Shown here piece by piece: positions 54,595 through 63,611 of a stretch of DNA of 64,000 nt. The position numbers and the translations under genes were made by a program. Within the stretch, counting starts at the first letter, position 1, and the number at the start of each line of letters is the position of its first letter. The notes under the pieces are model-generated. The model was not told where the DNA came from and ran no database searches. It saw only the letters and a program-made list of their open reading frames with translations. Source of the stretch: Nesterenkonia sedimenti (GTDB lineage: Bacteria > Actinomycetota > Actinomycetes > Actinomycetales > Micrococcaceae); NCBI RefSeq assembly GCF_012641515.1, contig NZ_JABAHY010000009.1, positions 1 through 64,000 on the forward strand, read 5' to 3'.

Positions 54595-55686
54595 TCAGGC
54601 GGGGTAGGTGATCCATTCCTCCTCTGAGATGCGTGAGGCGCTGCCGGGACAGCAGTGCAGCTGGGAATTGACGACGTCGACCACGACCGTTGCTTTGGTC
54701 CGTATCTGCTGGAACCAGGGTTTGCTGAGGTCGGGTTTCACATCCACGGGGAAATCGGTTGCGGTGAACTGTCTTGCCCGTTCGAGGTCGTCAGCAATGC
54801 TCATCACGACCTCACCGTGGTCGGCTGCGCATTGGTAGCGGTCATGTGTGGTGGACAGGGTGTTCGGCTGTTCGCCGGCTGCCAATTGGGGATCCACGAA
54901 GTGGTTGGTGTGAACCAGTGGACGCCCCACCTCTGCATGCAGTGCTGCAGTACCCTGCGGGGAGAGCTCCACGCAGGCTGCTTGGGGGCCTGCCTGGCCA
55001 TCGGCGACAACTGTGATGACCGTCGATGCCTCTAGATTCGCGGCTTCAGCGATGGCCACGGCCTCCTCCACCGTGGAAGCCTCATCCAGAATCCGCTTGG
55101 CCACCAGATGCACGGGCACCCCGGATCCCTGTCCATCGGTCTGGTGGTTGAGGATATTGAAATGGTTTCCCAGCCCTTCGGAGTTCACGCCGATCTTGGC
55201 GAGCTGGCCGAACTCCGCGAAAGTTGTCACCGTCCGGCCACTGGGGGTGGGATAGCGCCGGATGAGCATGTCCTTATTGAGGTCTTCGATCCAGTCCCAG
55301 GTCTGCACGGTTCGCGGAGCGCTGCCATCCTGGGGCAGCAGAACAGCTGTAGAACATTCCCCTTCGCCAGCCGGAGGTGCGGCTGCCAAGAGTTCTGTCC
55401 GGGAGTTCAGGGCGATAATGTCCTCCAACTGACACCCCGCCCCCGCGGCGATTCCCTGCATTTCTTCCAACATATGGGGCGCCCAGGTCCTAAGGTTCCC
55501 GCGGATTCGGTCGATAACCTCCTGCCGGGTCTCGGCACTGATGGCCCGGGCAGTCAGGAACCGTTCGTAATCGGCGATATTGTCACTGATCTGGCGGCTG
55601 AACCGCTCACCGAGGTCCCTGCCCAATTGGTGGTGGCTGAAATTTCCTGAGACTGCTTCCACCTGGTCGTATTGGTAAAACATCAC
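54595..55686 (-). CDS. C45 family autoproteolytic acyltransferase/peptidase
   Basis: 363 residues resembling acyl-CoA:6-aminopenicillanic acid acyltransferase (isopenicillin N acyltransferase, Ntn-hydrolase). The self-cleavage site is GEC with nucleophile Cys111 in GEGECSTAVLL; NSRTELL upstream and VQTWDW, NSEGLGNHFNILNH downstream are family signatures. Bacterial homologues hydrolyse or transfer acyl groups on amino acids or peptides, fitting the surrounding deacylases. No signal peptide, so cytosolic. It follows the MFS gene on the same strand. Confidence 0.85.
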   Translation of the reverse strand: MMFYQYDQVEAVSGNFSHHQLGRDLGERFSRQISDNIADYERFLTARAISAETRQEVIDRIRGNLRTWAPHMLEEMQGIAAGAGCQLEDIIALNSRTELLAAAPPAGEGECSTAVLLPQDGSAPRTVQTWDWIEDLNKDMLIRRYPTPSGRTVTTFAEFGQLAKIGVNSEGLGNHFNILNHQTDGQGSGVPVHLVAKRILDEASTVEEAVAIAEAANLEASTVITVVADGQAGPQAACVELSPQGTAALHAEVGRPLVHTNHFVDPQLAAGEQPNTLSTTHDRYQCAADHGEVVMSIADDLERARQFTATDFPVDVKPDLSKPWFQQIRTKATVVVDVVNSQLHCCPGSASRISEEEWITYPA

Positions 55687-55744
55687 TTCTCACCTCTGCT
55701 TTTCATACTGTGTTCAGTCACGGTCTCCGCTGTGCTTCTGGCCC

Positions 55745-56686
55745 CTAGTCCGGAGGTTTTCCCTGAGGCTTACCCTGCGGCACCAGTTGCTGGGCGCCTG
55801 AGCCGAGCACCAGGGAACAGGCCAGCCAGATCGGCGCTGCCGGGCCCCAAAGTCCCGCCAGTGCCCCGGCTGCCAGGGGGATACCGATCCAAAACGGTGA
55901 GACACCAGCTGCTTCGCCCAGCAGAGGCAGGAAGGTCATCAGCATGTCCACCATCGCCAGCAGCGCCACCGAAGCCAGGATGTAGGAGGGCATTTTGGGG
56001 ACCTTGAGGAGCTGCAGCAGCCTGGGCTTAGATTCCGGCTCCTTGGTTGTCTCCTCCTTGGCCACCGGAACTGGGGCTCGGAAAATGCGCCCGGCTGCCA
56101 ACAGGATGATCAGAACAGCACCGGCGGCCGCTGCACCGACCCACAGGGTCACATCGATATCTGCGTGTCCGGCTGCACCCGTGGTCGCCTCTCCCAGCAT
56201 CACTCCCCCGGCGATCGGGCCCAGCATCTGACCGGTGGAGAATCCTGCGGTGAACCATCCGAAGGCCAGATCCAGCTGATTATTGGCAGCGAACCGCGCG
56301 ATGGTGGCCTGTCCCGCGATGGCGAAGATCAACTGCCCCATCCCGACCACTACGGTGCCCAGGGCCACCATGGGGATATTGCCGCTGACCGCCAATAGGG
56401 CTGAGCCGGCTGCGACCGTGACGGATCCACCGATCAGCAACGGCTTCAGGGAGGGGGCTCGTTGGGCCCTTCCGCCGAGGTAGAAGATGCAGAACAGCGG
56501 CAGCAGCGAATACAGGGCACCGATCCACCCAATGGTGAAACCCCCGGCATCCAGGGCCAGAAGCTTATAGGTGGTCATCGGGCGGACCAGCGAGATCGCG
56601 CCCATCACCAGAACCGCAGCCAGGGTCAGGCACCACAGCCACGTGAGAGAGGAGCGACCCGCAGGTGTTCGGGTCTTCTGCCCCAC
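55745..56686 (-). CDS. MFS transporter, C-terminally shortened
   Basis: 313 residues with about nine hydrophobic segments. The N-terminal half looks complete (GWIGALYSLLPLFCIFYLGGRAQR; GFSTGQMLGP), but after helix 8 (VDMLMTFLPLLGEAAGVSPFWIG) the sequence jumps to a Gly/Ala/Trp-rich segment and a polar tail ending KPQGKPPD. Twelve-helix relatives have about 400 residues, so helices 9-11 seem deleted. Activity is doubtful. It starts at GTG 56686, downstream of dppF on the same strand. Confidence 0.68.
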   Translation of the reverse strand: MGQKTRTPAGRSSLTWLWCLTLAAVLVMGAISLVRPMTTYKLLALDAGGFTIGWIGALYSLLPLFCIFYLGGRAQRAPSLKPLLIGGSVTVAAGSALLAVSGNIPMVALGTVVVGMGQLIFAIAGQATIARFAANNQLDLAFGWFTAGFSTGQMLGPIAGGVMLGEATTGAAGHADIDVTLWVGAAAAGAVLIILLAAGRIFRAPVPVAKEETTKEPESKPRLLQLLKVPKMPSYILASVALLAMVDMLMTFLPLLGEAAGVSPFWIGIPLAAGALAGLWGPAAPIWLACSLVLGSGAQQLVPQGKPQGKPPD

Positions 56687-56726
56687 CTCACATCACTCCG
56701 TTCTTAGGTGAACCTCTATATGCTGC

Positions 56727-57584
56727 TTACTTCTGACCGCGCTGGCTGGGATGTTCGATGGGAACAGAGCTCAGCAGTTCCTGGGTGTACTCATGCTGAG
56801 GGTTGTTGTAGAGCTCATCGGCGGTGTTCTGCTCCACGAGTTTGCCCTTGAGCATCACTCCCACCCGGTCGGCGAGGTAGCGGACCACACTCATATCGTG
56901 GGAGATGAAGAGGTAGGTCAGACCACGTTCCCGCTGGAGCTTGCGCAGCAGGTTAAGCACCTGCGCCTGGATCGAGACATCCAGTGCCGAAACCGGCTCA
57001 TCGCAGATCAGCACTTTGGGTGAAACCATCAGCGCTCGTGCGATACCGATGCGCTGGCGTTGGCCTCCGGAGAACTCATGGGGGAAGCGCTCGGCATGCT
57101 CTTCGTTGAAGCCCACAGCTTCCAGCGACTCCCGGATGCGTTCCTTGATGACCTTCTTATCCCGCTCTCCGACAATCAGTAGCGCCTCCTCCAGAATCTG
57201 GCGGATACGACGACGCGGGTTGAGGGAGGAATGCGGGTCCTGGAAGATCATCTGGATATCCCGGCGAAGGTGCTTGGACCCCTTCTTATCGGTGGCGTCC
57301 AGCTCCTCGCCGTCGAGGGTGATTGTCCCTTCGGTGGGAATGATCAGACCCTGCAGCAGTCGCCCCGTGGTGGACTTACCGGAGCCGGATTCGCCGACCA
57401 GACCATAGGTCTCGCCCCGGTAGAGGTCCAGGTCGATATTGTCCACGGCGGTGACTTCGCCCTTTTTGAACCCCAGGGAGCTGCGGGAGACGAACTTCTT
57501 GGTCAGTCCCCGTGCGGTCAGGACCGGGGTGCGGTCCTCCCCCAGGCTGGTTGTGCCCTGCGGCTCAGCGGTGGCTGTGCTCAT
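56727..57584 (-). CDS. dppF: Peptide ABC transporter ATP-binding protein (DppF/OppF type)
   Basis: 285 residues. Walker A GESGSGKSTTGRLL, signature EFSGGQRQRIGIARAL, Walker B VLICDEPVSALDVS, and H-loop LFISHDMSVV are intact. The C-terminal extension (NTADELYNNPQHEYTQELLSS) is the oligopeptide-ATPase type. It lacks the Cys-rich Fe-S/zinc motif of some paralogues. ATG overlaps the dppD stop (ATGA). Confidence 0.93.
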   Translation of the reverse strand: MSTATAEPQGTTSLGEDRTPVLTARGLTKKFVSRSSLGFKKGEVTAVDNIDLDLYRGETYGLVGESGSGKSTTGRLLQGLIIPTEGTITLDGEELDATDKKGSKHLRRDIQMIFQDPHSSLNPRRRIRQILEEALLIVGERDKKVIKERIRESLEAVGFNEEHAERFPHEFSGGQRQRIGIARALMVSPKVLICDEPVSALDVSIQAQVLNLLRKLQRERGLTYLFISHDMSVVRYLADRVGVMLKGKLVEQNTADELYNNPQHEYTQELLSSVPIEHPSQRGQK

Positions 57585-58720
57585 TTCTGGTCCTCCTCGG
57601 CGGCCTTCATCTCAGCCTCAGCGTGCTCCGCGGCCTCGGTGGGTGCCTCCTCCGCCTCTGCGATATCCGTGGCGAACCCGTCCGCGGACTCCCCACCGCG
57701 GCGTTCCTGCTCGGCGATGAGCCCGGGGATCTCCTCGGCCCGGATGCAGCGGACTTTATGACCTACACCTTCAACGGCGTCCTCACCAGCATATTCGCGC
57801 AGCTCAACCGGCGCTTCCCGGCAGGCCTCGATGGCGAAGGGGCAGCGTGCTGCGAACCGGCAGCCATAGGGAACCTGCTTCAGGGTCGGGACGGCGCCCG
57901 GGATGATCGGCAGGTCCTGCGAGTTGTCAGTCTCCACTGATGGTGTGGAGGCCAGCAGCCCGCGGGTATAGGGGTGGGCGGGGGTGTTGAAGAGAGTGTG
58001 GACGTCAGTGTCTTCGATGACCTGTCCCAGATACATCACGATGACGCGGTCACAGATCTCTGCCACCACACCGAGGTCATGGGTGATGAACAGTGTGCCG
58101 GCATCGGATTTATGGCGAAGATCAGCCATCAGTTCCAGGATTTTGGCCTGGGTGGTCACGTCCAGGGCTGTTGTGGGCTCATCGGCGATGATCAGATCCG
58201 GCTCACAGCACAGCGCCATGGCAATGACCACACGCTGACGCTGCCCGCCGGAGAGCTGATGCGGATACTGCTTCATGCGCAGTTCCGGATCGGGGATGCG
58301 AGTCAGGGTCAGCATCTCCACCGCCCGTGAATAGGCGGCCTTCTTATCGAGATCGGTATGGGTCCGCAGGGCCTCGATCAGCTGGTTGCCGATGGTGTAG
58401 ACCGGGTTCAGAGAGCTCATCGGATCCTGGAAGATCATCCCGAGCCGTCCACCGCGGAAGCGGCGCATCTCATCATCGGGCAGGTTCAGCAGATCGGTGC
58501 CTCCGTCGAAGAGCACCTCGCCCTCATAGGTCGTCGAGTCCTCGTCCAATAGGCGCATAATCGATTCGGCGGTGACGGATTTTCCGCAGCCCGATTCGCC
58601 TACGATGCCCAGGACCTCACCACGTTCGACGCTGAACGAGACGCCGTCGACGGCGGTGACCACGCCGTCTTCCGTGGCGAAGCTGGTCCGCAGGTCCGCT
58701 ACCTCCAGCAGATTGCTCAT
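57581..58720 (-). CDS. dppD: Peptide ABC transporter ATP-binding protein (DppD/OppD type)
   Basis: 379 residues from ATG 58720, 7 bp after the dppC stop. Walker [14 protein letters not shown], signature [16 protein letters not shown], Walker [16 protein letters not shown]-loop FITHDLGVV. The C-terminal oligopeptide-binding-ATPase domain includes the Cys-containing [16 protein letters not shown] segment that binds Fe-S in related ATPases. A final acidic tail of about 50 residues (Glu/Ala-rich) is longer than usual. The reading frame extends upstream to 58936, but that part is Arg/Pro/Ser-rich, inside dppC. Confidence 0.93.
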   Translation of the reverse strand: MSNLLEVADLRTSFATEDGVVTAVDGVSFSVERGEVLGIVGESGCGKSVTAESIMRLLDEDSTTYEGEVLFDGGTDLLNLPDDEMRRFRGGRLGMIFQDPMSSLNPVYTIGNQLIEALRTHTDLDKKAAYSRAVEMLTLTRIPDPELRMKQYPHQLSGGQRQRVVIAMALCCEPDLIIADEPTTALDVTTQAKILELMADLRHKSDAGTLFITHDLGVVAEICDRVIVMYLGQVIEDTDVHTLFNTPAHPYTRGLLASTPSVETDNSQDLPIIPGAVPTLKQVPYGCRFAARCPFAIEACREAPVELREYAGEDAVEGVGHKVRCIRAEEIPGLIAEQERRGGESADGFATDIAEAEEAPTEAAEHAEAEMKAAEEDQK

Positions 58721-58727
58721 TGTGGGC

Positions 58728-59828
58728 TCACTGTCCTTCGGGTCGTCGTGATGTGGTCTCAAATTCGGCAGCTCGAGTTGCCTGAGCTGGCACCACTGGC
58801 TGGGTACCGCCGACGGCTTCCTTCTCACGCTGAGCGGCTGCTGCTTCGGCTGCCTTCTTGGCTGCCTTGCGCTTCTTCCGGCCGGTGGCGCCCTTGCCCT
58901 TATAGGTCGGGTCGAGGAGGTCGCGCAGACCATCACCGAGGAGGTTGATCGCCAGGATGGTGGCCATGATGAACAGGCCGGGGAACAGGGTCATCCACCA
59001 GGCGTTGTAGATGACGGTCTTACCGTCGAGGAGCATATTGCCCCAGGAGGGAGCTGGCGGCGGAACACCGGCGCCCAGGAAGCTCAATGCGGCCTCGGTG
59101 ATGATGGAGTCGGCGAAGACAAAGGTTGCCTGAACGATCATCGGGGACAGCACGTTCGGGGCCATATTGATCCAGATGATCCGGCTCCGGGAGGCTCCCT
59201 GGGCGTGGAGTGCCTCAATGAAGGTCTGTTCTTTGACCACCAGAGCCGAGGAGCGCACGATACGTGCGACATACGGGGTGAAGACGATGGTCAAAGCGAT
59301 GACGACGTTGGTGGAATGCTGCCCCAGTGCTGCCATGATGGCGATCGCCAAGAGGATGCCGGGGAAGGCCATCAGTCCATCGGAGATGCGCATCAGGATG
59401 GCATCGGCGACTCGGTTATAGGCCGCATAGAGACCGATGGCCAGGCCGAAGATTGAGGTCAGCAGCGCGGTGATGGCACCGACCAGCAGGGATACTCGTG
59501 CTCCCTCAACCACTCGGGCCAGCACGTCGCGGCCGTAGTTATCGGTGCCGAACCAGTGGTCGGCAGAGGGTCCCTGCAGACGGTTGGCGGCATCCACTGC
59601 TGTGGGCGAGCCGGTCAGCATTGGGCCGAAGATCGCCACCAGTGCCACGAAGGTCAGGATGGTCCCGCCGGTGATGGCGAGTTTATGGGCTGCGAAGCGC
59701 CGCAGGAACTTTGACCGGCGTGAGCGGGTCTTGTTGAACCGGTTGAGCGAGCCGACGGTTATATCGTCCTTGCCAGCCGGTCCGGAGGCTCCTGCTGCCC
59801 CTGCGCGGGGATCGTTTTCTGTAGACAT
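58728..59828 (-). CDS. dppC: Peptide ABC transporter permease (DppC type)
   Basis: 366 residues: N-terminal cytosolic stretch, one helix (OppC_N), then five helices of the BPD_transp_1 domain. The EAA coupling loop is EALHAQGASRSRIIWINMAPN. FLGAGVPPPAPSWGNML is a DppC landmark. The C-terminal tail of about 60 residues is Lys/Ala-rich and ends Arg-Arg-Pro-Glu-Gly-Gln; its length is unusual. Begins 3 bp after the dppB stop. Confidence 0.93.
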   Translation of the reverse strand: MSTENDPRAGAAGASGPAGKDDITVGSLNRFNKTRSRRSKFLRRFAAHKLAITGGTILTFVALVAIFGPMLTGSPTAVDAANRLQGPSADHWFGTDNYGRDVLARVVEGARVSLLVGAITALLTSIFGLAIGLYAAYNRVADAILMRISDGLMAFPGILLAIAIMAALGQHSTNVVIALTIVFTPYVARIVRSSALVVKEQTFIEALHAQGASRSRIIWINMAPNVLSPMIVQATFVFADSIITEAALSFLGAGVPPPAPSWGNMLLDGKTVIYNAWWMTLFPGLFIMATILAINLLGDGLRDLLDPTYKGKGATGRKKRKAAKKAAEAAAAQREKEAVGGTQPVVPAQATRAAEFETTSRRPEGQ

Positions 59829-59831
59829 GGC

Positions 59832-60788
59832 TTAGGAGTCCCCTCCTGTGAACCGAACCCGGGGGTCCAACACACTGTAGAGAATGTCGACCAGGAAGTT
59901 GATGAGTACATAGGAGACCGCGATCATCAGGACTACGCCCTGGATAACAACCACATCGCGGCGTTCCACAGAGTTGACGATCAGCTGTCCGATGCCGGGA
60001 ATGTTGAAGACTGTCTCGACCACGGCAGCTCCAGCCACCAGCGTGCCCAGTGTCTGACCGATTGTGGTGATGATCGGAAGGGATGCGTTGCGCAATGCGT
60101 GCTTATAGAGGCTCACACGGTCTTTGAGCCCCTTGGCCTTCGCGGTTTTCATGTAGTTCTTCGAGAAGGTGTCCAGCATTGCTGTACGGGTCATACGTGC
60201 GATCAGTGCCGCCTGCATGGCGCCCAAGGCGATAGTCGGTAGGGCCAGATATTGCAGGGATTCTCCGATGCCGTCCTCAATCGGTCGGTACCCGGCCACT
60301 GGCAGCCAGCCCAGGATCACGCCGAAGAGCAGCATCAGGAACAGACCCAGGAGGAAGCTGGGTACCGAAATACCCATCAGCGCACCGACCATGACGGTCT
60401 GGTCTGTTCCGGTGCCCTGCTTACGGGCGGCCAGGATGCCGGCGGGGACGCCGATGATGATGGCCAGCAGCTGGGCCTGAATGGCCAGGTGGATCGTCGG
60501 TCCCAGGGCATCCATCAGCACCTCGGTGACCGGTCGGTTCATAAAGATCGATGTTCCGAGATCCCCGGTCACTGCGGCGGTCAGCCAGGACCAGAACTGG
60601 ACCCAGATGGGGTCATTGAGTCCCAGTGACTCGCGCAGCGCTTCGATCTGTTCCTGAGTGGCCTCTGGTCCCAACATGGTCGCGGCCGCATCTCCAGGCA
60701 TGAAGTAGATGAGACCAAAGGTGACCACAGAAACCACAGCCAGCACCGGCACCAGCGCCAAGGCTCGCTGCAGCAAATAACCCGCCAT
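59832..60788 (-). CDS. dppB: Peptide ABC transporter permease (DppB type)
   Basis: 318 residues, six membrane helices. The EAA loop is MKTAKAKGLKDRVSLYKHALRNASLPI; N-terminal YFMPGDAAATMLG is the typical DppB periplasmic start. GGAGG lies 10 nt before ATG. It heads the dppBCDF operon. No binding-protein gene is in the operon, so it must rely on the separate lipoproteins around it. Confidence 0.93.
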   Translation of the reverse strand: MAGYLLQRALALVPVLAVVSVVTFGLIYFMPGDAAATMLGPEATQEQIEALRESLGLNDPIWVQFWSWLTAAVTGDLGTSIFMNRPVTEVLMDALGPTIHLAIQAQLLAIIIGVPAGILAARKQGTGTDQTVMVGALMGISVPSFLLGLFLMLLFGVILGWLPVAGYRPIEDGIGESLQYLALPTIALGAMQAALIARMTRTAMLDTFSKNYMKTAKAKGLKDRVSLYKHALRNASLPIITTIGQTLGTLVAGAAVVETVFNIPGIGQLIVNSVERRDVVVIQGVVLMIAVSYVLINFLVDILYSVLDPRVRFTGGDS

Positions 60789-61313
60789 GGTTTATGTACC
60801 TCCGAAGTGTTGTTGAGGTCCGGGAGACGACTCTTTTAAGTCAGTTCTCTGCACTGCAACCAAGGCTGGAGAACACCCCCTCAAATCTTGTGTCACAGGT
60901 CACGATAGCAGGAAGTCTGCAGCTCAAGGGTCGAACCACAGCCTCTCTGAGTGCGATGCGTTTGAGCCTAGGGCAGTCGAAGCCGCGATTGCCGAACAAA
61001 TACCCCATCTGAGCCAATCATGTAACGCAGGCTTAACGCATAGCCCCGTATCGCACCCACGGTGTAACAGCGGTTTTACTCGACTCCGAACAGCTCCGAG
61101 CCTCCCAGAGGCATTAGACCGATAGTCCACATGAGAGGAAAACTGCTGGAGCGTTGAGCAGGCTTGGGCCAGCGTGACTACGGGTAGATGGACAGAGTTG
61201 CTATCTCCGGGCGCTGAAGCCCCCGAGCTTGGGAAAAGAGTGCACCTGGCTATCTGTGGCTAAGCCCCAGGCCCTATGGCACTGATTTCGATTTTCGCCT
61301 CTGCGTTACGCGT
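60789..61313. other. 525-bp intergenic region upstream of dppB
   Basis: No convincing gene; short open frames have no family character. It should hold the terminator of the alpha/beta hydrolase unit and the dppB promoter. Seen: a CRP/GlxR-like dyad at 60889-60904, a hairpin GCCTC-CCA-GAGGC (about 61099-61111), a repeated TAACGCA (in about 61024-61041), and an 11-mer TTCGATTTTCG at 61287-61297 that also occurs at 45191-45201. Confidence 0.5.
60889..60904. promoter_or_regulatory. CRP/GlxR-like site upstream of dppBCDF
   Basis: TGTGTCACAGGTCACG against the actinobacterial CRP/GlxR consensus TGTGA-N6-TCACA: half-sites TGTGT and TCACG each differ by one base and spacing is exact. It lies 100 bp before the dppB ATG. 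Confidence 0.38.
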
Positions 61314-62063
61314 CTAGGGAGCGGTTGAGAGGAACTCGCGGAGCGCCTGGGCATAGCCCTCTGGGTCTAACACCTGCGGGAAGTGACCACCGGATAGCTC
61401 CCTCAGGTCTGCGCCGGGGATAGCCTCTGCCAGTTCGCGTGAGTGGTGGGGTGGGACCAGCCAGTCATCTGTGGAACTGATGACCAGTGTGGGGTGGCTG
61501 ATGGTTCCCATTTCTGATGCTCGGCTGTAGTTCAGGAGCATATCTATCCGCTCTGCCATAATCGTTTGGTACCGCTGGTGGTCTTCGGCAGGCGGGGGCT
61601 GCGCTCTGGAATAACTGCCGGGAGGCAGCCCCAGCAGGGCGCCGAGGTTCTCATATGCTTCTGCCCCGAGGTGCTGCAGCACTGATTTGCGCATCTGGAA
61701 GAGATCTCGGAACCGCTGATCGACGGCAGCCCAGCCACTGCTGAGCACAAGGCTCTTCATTCGCCCGGGGTGATCCAGAGCGATGGCCTGAGCCACCAGG
61801 CTCCCGGTGGAATGCCCCACGATATGAGCATTCTCCACTGCGAAGTCATCCAGGACATCTAGTGCGGCCGCGAGGATGCCCTCGATGCTCTGCTGGCCGT
61901 TGGAAGCACTGCCTCCCATTCCGGGATGATCGAAACTGATAATCTGGTACTGATCAGCCAGCCTCCCCACCACCGCCTGCCAGACCTGCGCCTTGCCGGC
62001 CAGGCCGGGGATCAGCAGCAGCGGTTGACCCGACCCCTGACAGTAGGCCCGGAGGCTGCCCAC
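61314..62063 (-). CDS. Alpha/beta hydrolase (RutD / 3-oxoadipate enol-lactonase-like)
   Basis: 249 residues, cytosolic. Nucleophile Ser85 in GHSTGS, acid Asp in SSTDDWLVPP, His in SGGHFPQ. The LLLIPGLAGKAQVWQ and FDHPGMGGS segments fit the small esterase/lactonase/carbamate-hydrolase group. The annotated GTG (62063) has GAGG 8 nt upstream, but a stronger AGGAGAAGG lies so that an in-frame ATC at 62078 would be best placed, giving five more residues. Starts 29 bp after the deacylase stop; same operon. Confidence 0.82.
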   Translation of the reverse strand: MGSLRAYCQGSGQPLLLIPGLAGKAQVWQAVVGRLADQYQIISFDHPGMGGSASNGQQSIEGILAAALDVLDDFAVENAHIVGHSTGSLVAQAIALDHPGRMKSLVLSSGWAAVDQRFRDLFQMRKSVLQHLGAEAYENLGALLGLPPGSYSRAQPPPAEDHQRYQTIMAERIDMLLNYSRASEMGTISHPTLVISSTDDWLVPPHHSRELAEAIPGADLRELSGGHFPQVLDPEGYAQALREFLSTAP

Positions 62064-62092
62064 GGCGATGGCCTCGATTGTCCTTCTCCTGG

Positions 62093-63595
62093 TTAGGGGT
62101 TACTGGGCAGAACGGCACCACCGGGCAGAGCTCCGGTGAGCAGTTCCCCGTCGCTGATGACCGGGGTCCCGCCTACCAGGAGGTGTTCCACTCCCCTGCT
62201 GGCTTCCACGGGGCTGATGCTGGTGTTGGGCTGCAGTGCCTCGAGGTCGAAGATCACCAGGTCAGCATCTGCCCCCAGCCCCAGATGGCCTTTGCGTTCC
62301 ATAGCGGGGATTGCTCCGCGCAGCAGCTGTGCCGGCATGACCGTGGAACGGGCGATGACGTCGCTGAGCTCCAGCAGCCCGCGGTCCCGGTGCAGCCAGG
62401 CCAGGGCCCGGGTGAAGCAGGCAGTGGATCGGGGATGCGCCGAGACTCCTTCAGGCAGCGGCCACTGCATGATGTCCACCTCGCCTTGGCCCTGCAGCGG
62501 CTTCAGGGGCATGGCATCCGATGCGAAGAGCGCTCCGGGAAGGCTCATCACCTCGGCGAGGTCCGCACCGTCCCAGGGGTCCTGGTAGTAGCGGATCAGA
62601 CACAGCTGACTGGGATCCTCCTGGCGCAGTCGGGCGATCTCTGCGTAACTTTCTGCCGGCTGTCCCGTTGCCACCGGGGTGATGATGCCCGGTGGCCGAC
62701 CGGCAGCCTCAAGGATCTCCGGATCCAGGAAGCCTGCTCCGATCACGGTGGAGGAGAACCCATAGGGGTAGAGCTCCGTGGTGAACCGGACCCCCTCGGC
62801 TTGGGCTGCCAGGATCTTCTCCCGGGCTTCGCGGGGATGGCTGGAGGCCGAACTGTTGAAGTGGCACATATGGATATGCGCACCTGTGGCCAGGGAGGCC
62901 TCCAGGAGTTCTTCAATTCCCTCCAGTGGCGTCTTCCCGGGGAGCATAGGACCGATCCGGGTATGGACGAACAGCGGCATATTGCGCCGGGCACCCAGTT
63001 CCGCGACTGCCATCAGCTCCGCCGGTTCAGCCTCTGCGGCGTAGCCCAGGAGTACGCCGATGCCGATTGCACCGGCATCCAGCTGTTCCTCGAGCAGTCT
63101 GATGATCTCTTCGCGCTGCTCGGCGGTGGCCGGCGCGTTCCAAAGACTGCCCTGTGCCGAGATCACCCCCATGGAGTCCAGCGGAAGATCCGGAAGAGCG
63201 GCCAGGGCGTCGTCATCGTAGTTCTCCAAAACCCTGGCCCGGGTGTGCAGCCACCCCGCGGAGAAGCCGTAGTTCAGCGGCCGGCCCTCTGAAGCTGCCC
63301 ACTCCAGTGCTGACGCTACCGGGGAGGCCCCTGCCTCCATCTCGAAGGTTGTGGTCACTCCATCGAAGGCCTGCAGCCGGTGGCCAGGGATGTTCTGGGC
63401 ATGGGAGTGAACGTCGATGAAGCCCGGGGCGATGATCTTCCCCGAGGCATCGATGACGCGGTCTGCCTCGAGGCTCTGCTCACCGAGGGAGGCGATTCGG
63501 CCCTGGCTAATGGCGATAGTGGTGATCTCGTCAGTGGAATGCTGGGGGTCGATCAGTCGTCCGCCGGTGATCAGGATGTCGCAGGTTGTGGTCAT
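62093..63595 (-). CDS. N-acyl-D-amino-acid deacylase (D-aminoacylase family)
   Basis: Amidohydrolase-superfamily metalloenzyme of 500 residues, the family's usual length. N-terminal beta domain ILITGGRLIDP, metal ligands in FIDVHSHAQ (His63/His65), HMCHFNSS region with further His ligands, FASDAMPL with catalytic Asp, and the C-terminal GLGADADLVIFD. It would free D-amino acids (or N-carbamoyl/acyl derivatives) from N-acyl forms. ATG 63595 is used; the open frame to 63700 adds a Ser/Thr-rich stretch with no homology. It lies 16 bp after a binding-protein gene. Confidence 0.87.
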   Translation of the reverse strand: MTTTCDILITGGRLIDPQHSTDEITTIAISQGRIASLGEQSLEADRVIDASGKIIAPGFIDVHSHAQNIPGHRLQAFDGVTTTFEMEAGASPVASALEWAASEGRPLNYGFSAGWLHTRARVLENYDDDALAALPDLPLDSMGVISAQGSLWNAPATAEQREEIIRLLEEQLDAGAIGIGVLLGYAAEAEPAELMAVAELGARRNMPLFVHTRIGPMLPGKTPLEGIEELLEASLATGAHIHMCHFNSSASSHPREAREKILAAQAEGVRFTTELYPYGFSSTVIGAGFLDPEILEAAGRPPGIITPVATGQPAESYAEIARLRQEDPSQLCLIRYYQDPWDGADLAEVMSLPGALFASDAMPLKPLQGQGEVDIMQWPLPEGVSAHPRSTACFTRALAWLHRDRGLLELSDVIARSTVMPAQLLRGAIPAMERKGHLGLGADADLVIFDLEALQPNTSISPVEASRGVEHLLVGGTPVISDGELLTGALPGGAVLPSNP

Positions 63596-63611
63596 CTTTA
63601 TGTGATCTCCC

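Noticed and set aside
60924-61130. 68-codon minus-strand open frame upstream of dppB
   Set aside because: Composition is random-looking (Cys/Trp/Arg-rich), with no Shine-Dalgarno or family signal.
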